Assembly: GCA_030622125.1 (NCBI GenBank)
Contig: JAUXGM010000035.1
Coordinates: forward strand, 1-16,953
DNA from: a bacterium
GTDB taxonomy: Bacteria; AUK180
DNA: 16,953 bases
Direction: 5' to 3'
Made by a program: the position numbers and the translations under genes. The first letter of the stretch is position 1. Every line of letters starts with the position of its first letter. The notes beneath the pieces are model-generated. The model worked only from the letters and a program-made list of their open reading frames with translations, was not told where the DNA came from and did not search any database. Below, one piece after another: positions 15,718-16,953 of this stretch.

Positions 15718-15762
15718 GGGACATACCTCATCAAACTGATTTTTTTTGTTGAGATGTGTCCC
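15718..15762. repeat. Imperfect palindrome with GGGACA / TGTCCC ends (REP-like)
   Basis: GGGACATACCTCATCAA (15718-15734) faces TTGAGATGTGTCCC (15749-15762) across a T-rich loop. The six terminal bases pair perfectly, then pairing continues with one mismatch and small bulges. Flanking AAGA and TCTT can extend the stem past a GGAC bulge. It is flanked by AT-rich sequence and is not followed by the T tract expected of a terminator in either direction. Its form suits a REP-type or IS200-like palindromic element; no transposase gene is nearby. Confidence 0.5.
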
Positions 15763-15861
15763 GGACTCTTCATTAGATAACAATAGACCACCCGAAAACA
15801 ATATAACCAAGGGAAAAGAAAAAAATTTATTGAAAATAGAAAAATTTTTAGAATCTACCTT

Positions 15862-15990
15862 TAAATTTTCAGTATAAGTGATTTTATTAAATCACTTTCT
15901 ATTAAATCTTTTCTATAAAGTAGAAAATTAATTTTCTAATAATTTAAAAGATTTAGAATAATGAAATTTCATTTCATAACTGAAAATTTA
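15862..15990. repeat. Four-armed nested inverted-repeat structure, AT-rich
   Basis: A perfect 12-bp outer inverted repeat, TAAATTTTCAGT (15862-15873) and ACTGAAAATTTA (15979-15990), encloses three further self-complementary elements: AAGTGATTT/AAATCACTT with a 4-base loop (15876-15897); TAAATCTTTT/AAAAGATTTA (15903-15912 with 15946-15955), itself enclosing an 18-bp perfect palindrome TAGAAAATTAATTTTCTA (15921-15938); and the 14-bp palindrome AATGAAATTTCATT (15960-15973). Gaps between arms are only 2-5 bases. Folded, it forms a cloverleaf-like four-way junction. There is no long ORF. Confidence 0.6.
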
Positions 15991-16001
15991 GAAATCTTAA
16001 A

Positions 16002-16026
16002 AATCCGTATAATCCGTTAAATCCGT
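16002..16026 (+). repeat. Three AATCCGT units at exact 9-bp spacing
   Basis: AATCCGT occurs at 16002-16008, 16011-16017 and 16020-16026, separated by AT and TA. The third copy runs into GGTT. It lies about 50 bp upstream of the pilin -35 box. Too short for a CRISPR unit. Confidence 0.6.
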
Positions 16027-16075
16027 GGTTAAAGAAATCTTATTTCGTAAAAAACTAAAAATTTATTCAAAAGAG

Positions 16076-16104
16076 TTGACAAAAGATAAAAAAAAATATA
16101 TAAT
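16076..16104 (+). promoter_or_regulatory. Consensus sigma-70 promoter of the pilin gene
   Basis: TTGACA (16076-16081), exactly 17 bp, TATAAT (16099-16104): both boxes are perfect. The spacer is almost all A/T. An AAAATTTATTCAAAA tract upstream could act as an UP element. High constitutive transcription is expected. Confidence 0.85.
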
Positions 16105-16117
16105 TTAATAGAAATCA

Positions 16118-16129
16118 CAGGGAGGTGAT
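16118..16129 (+). promoter_or_regulatory. Extended Shine-Dalgarno of the pilin gene
   Basis: AGGGAGGTGATT matches the 16S rRNA 3' end over nearly its whole anti-Shine-Dalgarno length, with GGAGG 9 bases before the ATG at 16135. It is the strongest ribosome binding site in the window. Confidence 0.8.
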
Positions 16130-16134
16130 TTAAT

Positions 16135-16563
16135 ATGAAGAAAAAAGGTTTTACACTGATCGAACTTATGATCGTTGTAGCGATCATTGGTATCTTAGCG
16201 GCGATTGCAATACCGAATATGGTTTACACAAAGAAAAAGGCAAAACTTGCTGCCTGTGAAAGTAACCTAAAAAATCTTGCTCAAGCACTTGATATGTATG
16301 CAGGTGATAATGACGATCAATATCCACAAGGTGCGGGTCAGAATATAGGTCAAGCTGCTGGTATACTTATTACAGGTGGTTACCTTCAAAAAGTAGTGGC
16401 ATGCCCCGTAGGTGCTGGTGCCGCATACACTTTTGATTGTACGATTGATTCTTATACAATTGACTGTCCTACTCCAGCCAACCATTATTGGAGTCCTAAG
16501 AAAACAATAGCAACACTTAGATACCTATCGCAAGGCGGTATTGAAAAGGTTAAAAACCCATAG
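16135..16563 (+). CDS. Type IV pilin / pseudopilin major-subunit-like protein
   Basis: A 142-aa prepilin. The leader MKKKG is followed by FTLIELMIVVAIIGILAAIA, a canonical type III signal: cleavage after Gly5, methylated Phe+1, Glu+5 for subunit packing, and a hydrophobic alpha1-N helix with Pro at +22. The soluble domain has four cysteines (Cys41, 90, 102, 111), enough for two disulfides, with the CP...C...CP pattern after YLQKVVACP. The DQYPQG segment after the helix is common to small pilins and GspG-like proteins. The perfect promoter, extended ribosome binding site and immediate strong terminator mark an abundantly made, monocistronic structural subunit. Processing would be by the prepilin peptidase encoded next door. 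Whether it serves a pilus or a type II secretion pseudopilus is undecided. Confidence 0.93.
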   Translation: MKKKGFTLIELMIVVAIIGILAAIAIPNMVYTKKKAKLAACESNLKNLAQALDMYAGDNDDQYPQGAGQNIGQAAGILITGGYLQKVVACPVGAGAAYTFDCTIDSYTIDCPTPANHYWSPKKTIATLRYLSQGGIEKVKNP

Positions 16564-16590
16564 GAAAAATCTATTTTTTTATATGATTTC

Positions 16591-16616
16591 GGGGGAATTT
16601 ATTCCCCCTTTTTTTT
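16591..16616 (+). terminator. Rho-independent terminator of the pilin gene
   Basis: GGGGGAAT-TT-ATTCCCCC forms a 7-8 bp stem (16591-16608) followed at once by eight T (16609-16616). This is a textbook intrinsic terminator 27 bp after the stop codon. Confidence 0.92.
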
Positions 16617-16643
16617 ATTTGAGCAAATTAAACAATCGTAGGG

Positions 16644-16660
16644 GCTCTTTGAAAAAGAGC
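16644..16660. other. Hairpin in the leader of the prepilin peptidase gene
   Basis: GCTCTTT-GAA-AAAGAGC is a perfect 7-bp stem with a 3-base loop, 38 bp before the peptidase ATG. No T tract follows directly, so it is not a convincing terminator; a leader RNA or processing hairpin is possible. Confidence 0.35.
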
Positions 16661-16698
16661 AATCCAATGCTTTTTTGCACAAGAATAAGATTCATTGA

Positions 16699-16953
16699 AT
16701 GACGGTTTTATATATATTGTATTTCTTATTGATCGGATTGATTTTAGGAAGTTTTTCCAATGTTCTGATATACAGAATTCCGAATAAATTATCAATTGTT
16801 TTTCCCTTTTCTTTCTGTCCTATTTGTAAGAAGAAGATCAAATGGTATGATAATATCCCTGTTCTATCCTATGTTATTCTCGGAGGCAGGTGTCGAAACT
16901 GTAAAAGTAAAATATCCATTCAATATCCTCTTGTTGAACTTGTCTCGGGCATA
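16699..16953 (+). CDS. Prepilin peptidase (PilD/GspO family), 5' part
   Basis: The frame from ATG 16699 is open to the window edge (85 codons) and encodes the N-terminal part of an A24-family prepilin leader peptidase/N-methyltransferase. After the first membrane segment (LYILYFLLIGLILGSFSNVL) comes the family hallmark GSFSNVLIYRIP (residues 17-28), then the cytoplasmic zinc-binding loop with two CXXC pairs, Cys40/Cys43 and Cys65/Cys68, and QYPLVEL (75-81). The zinc loop suggests a full bifunctional type. The two catalytic aspartates lie in the part beyond the window. An in-frame TGA directly before the ATG fixes the start region; no clear ribosome binding site is seen. It would cleave the pilin encoded 136 bp upstream. 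Confidence 0.92.
   Translation, partial: MTVLYILYFLLIGLILGSFSNVLIYRIPNKLSIVFPFSFCPICKKKIKWYDNIPVLSYVILGGRCRNCKSKISIQYPLVELVSGI

Noticed and set aside
15536-15724. 62-aa minus-strand open frame running into the intergenic repeats
   Set aside because: It is out of frame with, and overlaps, the GGDEF-PilZ start and consists of translated low-complexity repeat sequence.
15862-15990. tRNA or tmRNA gene, because of the cloverleaf shape
   Set aside because: There are no T-loop or anticodon-arm consensus bases, the arms are far too long and the sequence is almost all A/T.
16002-16026. CRISPR array
   Set aside because: The repeat unit is 7 bp with 2-bp gaps; there are no spacers and no cas genes.
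16644-16660. Second intrinsic terminator after the pilin gene
   Set aside because: The stem is not followed directly by a T tract, and a much stronger terminator is already present at 16591-16616.

Overview
The window is AT-rich bacterial chromosome with compact, mostly overlapping genes. Type IV pilin and prepilin peptidase genes, a lipoprotein, an acyl-CoA dehydrogenase with its ETF, and cyclic-di-GMP signalling domains suggest an anaerobic or facultative, probably diderm bacterium, possibly from an uncultivated low-GC candidate phylum. No rRNA or other taxonomic marker is present, so this placement is inference only.

Layout. (1) Positions 1-1503, minus strand: the first codons of an unidentified gene behind a near-consensus promoter, then a type IV toxin-antitoxin pair, AbiEi antitoxin and AbiEii nucleotidyltransferase toxin. 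(2) Positions 1652-12189, plus strand: a tight run of nine genes: a glutaredoxin-like protein with two thioredoxin folds, acyl-CoA dehydrogenase, EtfB, EtfA, Smc, FtsY, a membrane-anchored TlpA/ResA-type thioredoxin, an ABC ATPase and its permease. Start and stop codons overlap at acd/etfB, etfA/smc, smc/ftsY and ATPase/permease, which suggests a long transcript joining electron-transfer metabolism to chromosome organisation and membrane protein targeting. (3) Positions 12190-12423: a short convergent gap with a possible coding remnant. (4) Positions 15588-12424, minus strand: five closely packed genes: a degenerate GGDEF plus PilZ protein, a protein consisting only of a glycosyltransferase-4 N-terminal domain, a lipoprotein with a pseudopilin-like soluble domain, a small TPR-like protein and a TIGR01212/YhcC-type radical SAM protein. 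(5) Positions 15589-16134: a repeat-rich intergenic region containing a degenerate short-period repeat, a GGGACA/TGTCCC palindrome, a four-armed AT-rich inverted-repeat structure of about 129 nt, three AATCCGT units at exact 9-bp spacing, and then a consensus sigma-70 promoter. (6) Positions 16135-16953: a monocistronic type IV pilin gene with an extended ribosome binding site and a strong terminator, then the 5' part of a prepilin peptidase gene cut by the window edge.

How it fits together. The acyl-CoA dehydrogenase would pass electrons to EtfAB. Smc and FtsY are housekeeping genes that are often neighbours. The pilin would be cleaved by the adjacent peptidase. The minus-strand five-gene group is the least explained part: it has a likely cyclic-di-GMP receptor at its head, a catalytically incomplete glycosyltransferase fragment and a lipid-anchored pilin-like domain, and it lies beside the real pilin genes. 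It is the best candidate here for an undescribed system, possibly regulatory or envelope/pilus-related, but that role is inferred from domain content and position only.
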